Source: Candidatus Thorarchaeota archaeon (GTDB lineage Archaea > Asgardarchaeota > Thorarchaeia > Thorarchaeales > Thorarchaeaceae). From it: DNA of 5,108 bases. Below are positions 4,623 to 5,108 of this stretch, piece after piece. The notes beneath the pieces were generated by a model that was not told the origin of the DNA, made no database searches, and worked only from the letters and a program-made list of their open reading frames with translations. How positions within the stretch are numbered: position 1 is the first letter of the stretch; every line of letters begins with the position of its first letter. The stretch covers positions 124,468-129,575 of the forward strand of contig CP070658.1 of assembly GCA_020355105.1 (NCBI GenBank), given 5' to 3'. Made by a program: the position numbers and the translations under genes.

Positions 4623-5108
4623 ATGGATATCGTTCTGCTAATCATTATTGGGATACCAGGTACTCTCTTGTTTCTTCTCATCGGATTACTGCTGTATAAG
4701 CAATACTTGAGATATTCGACAAGAATAGAAACACCAAATGGGATTAGCTCATTAGAGGAGATTACACTTGGGGATTTGAAGCAATGGATATTCATTAGGG
4801 GCGTGGACCAAAACAATCCAGTCTTGATTTTCCTACACGGCGGTCCTGGCGAACCATCAGTAGGCATGTCAAGTTGCCGAAGATTAGATTCTGAGTTGAT
4901 AAAACATTTCACAGTGGTTCATTGGGATCAGCGAGGAGCAGGAAAATCATATAGTTCTAGAATCCCAGTTGATTCAATGTCCCTGGACAGGCTAGTAGAA
5001 GATTGCAACGAATTAATTGACTATCTACGGAATAGGTTTGACAAATCAAAAGTCTTCATCGTCGCACACTCAACAGGAACAGTGATTGGAATTAAAACAG
5101 CTCATAGA
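4623..5108 (+). CDS. Membrane-anchored alpha/beta hydrolase, HGGPG type, 3' truncated by window edge
   Basis: The frame is open from the ATG at 4623 to the end: 162 residues, with no stop. Residues 4-24 form an uncleaved-looking hydrophobic helix (IVLLIIIG...LLFLLIGLLLY) followed by KQYLRYSTR, so a membrane anchor with Lys/Arg just behind it is likely. The hydrolase core follows: LIFLHGGPG with the oxyanion-region HGGPG at 72-76, HWDQRGAGKS at 100-109, and the nucleophile elbow VAHSTG with Ser150. These motifs are those of the proline iminopeptidase-like branch of alpha/beta hydrolases; the elbow has Ala where Gly is usual, but Ser and its flanking His and Gly are kept. The acid and His of the triad lie beyond the window. 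The specificity (peptidase, esterase or lactonase) cannot be told. It starts six bases after the MDR-3 stop, with only a weak SD. Confidence 0.9.
   Translation, partial: MDIVLLIIIGIPGTLLFLLIGLLLYKQYLRYSTRIETPNGISSLEEITLGDLKQWIFIRGVDQNNPVLIFLHGGPGEPSVGMSSCRRLDSELIKHFTVVHWDQRGAGKSYSSRIPVDSMSLDRLVEDCNELIDYLRNRFDKSKVFIVAHSTGTVIGIKTAHR

Noticed and set aside
1..5108. CRISPR array, insertion sequence, tRNA, riboswitch or phage genes
   Set aside because: No regularly spaced repeats, no transposase-like motifs or terminal inverted repeats, no cloverleaf with a T-loop consensus, and no long structured leader were seen. The window is a metabolic gene region.

Overview
The window (5108 bases, no rRNA, tRNA or marker gene) looks like part of a mesophilic archaeal chromosome. 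The reasons are soft: many AGA/AGG and ATA codons, mid-range GC by eye, short protein-only operons, modest Shine-Dalgarno sites, and a gene mix (zinc-free MDR reductases with small uncharacterised membrane proteins) that I associate with uncultured archaea such as Asgard/Thorarchaeota-type genomes. A bacterial origin cannot be excluded from this sequence alone.

Layout, left to right. (1) 1-822 (+): the C-terminal four fifths of a zinc-independent medium-chain dehydrogenase/reductase (MDR-1), cut by the window edge. (2) 823-966: intergenic, with a perfect 15-base palindrome just upstream of the next gene's ribosome binding site. (3) 967-1332 (+): a 121-aa membrane protein with three predicted helices, followed by a clear stem-loop plus pyrimidine tract. 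(4) 1333-1468: convergent terminator zone with a second hairpin. (5) 1469-1963 (-): a membrane protein of up to 164 aa with four predicted helices. (6) 1964-2148: divergent control region holding a 12-codon mini-ORF with its own SD and a hairpin over its stop codon. (7) 2149-3129 (+): a second MDR reductase (MDR-2). (8) 3130-3251: a 39-codon frame that looks like a decayed copy of the start of the downstream hydrolase gene. (9) 3248-3625 (+): a 125-aa, four-helix membrane protein, DUF6326-like. (10) 3642-4616 (+): a third MDR reductase (MDR-3). (11) 4623 to the end (+): a membrane-anchored alpha/beta hydrolase of the HGGPG type, cut by the right edge.

MDR-2 and MDR-3 are close paralogs (about 64% identical by hand alignment). 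They share departures from MDR-1 in the coenzyme-binding loop and near the C-terminus, so MDR-1 belongs to a different branch. The block from MDR-2 to the hydrolase runs on one strand with gaps or overlaps of -4 to 16 bases and is probably one transcript. The likely history is tandem duplication of an [MDR - hydrolase] unit in which the first hydrolase copy was lost. The substrate is not visible. The architecture (soluble NAD(P)H-dependent reductases, a small membrane protein, a membrane-tethered hydrolase) would fit work on a hydrophobic carbonyl, enone, quinone or ester compound, but that is inference.
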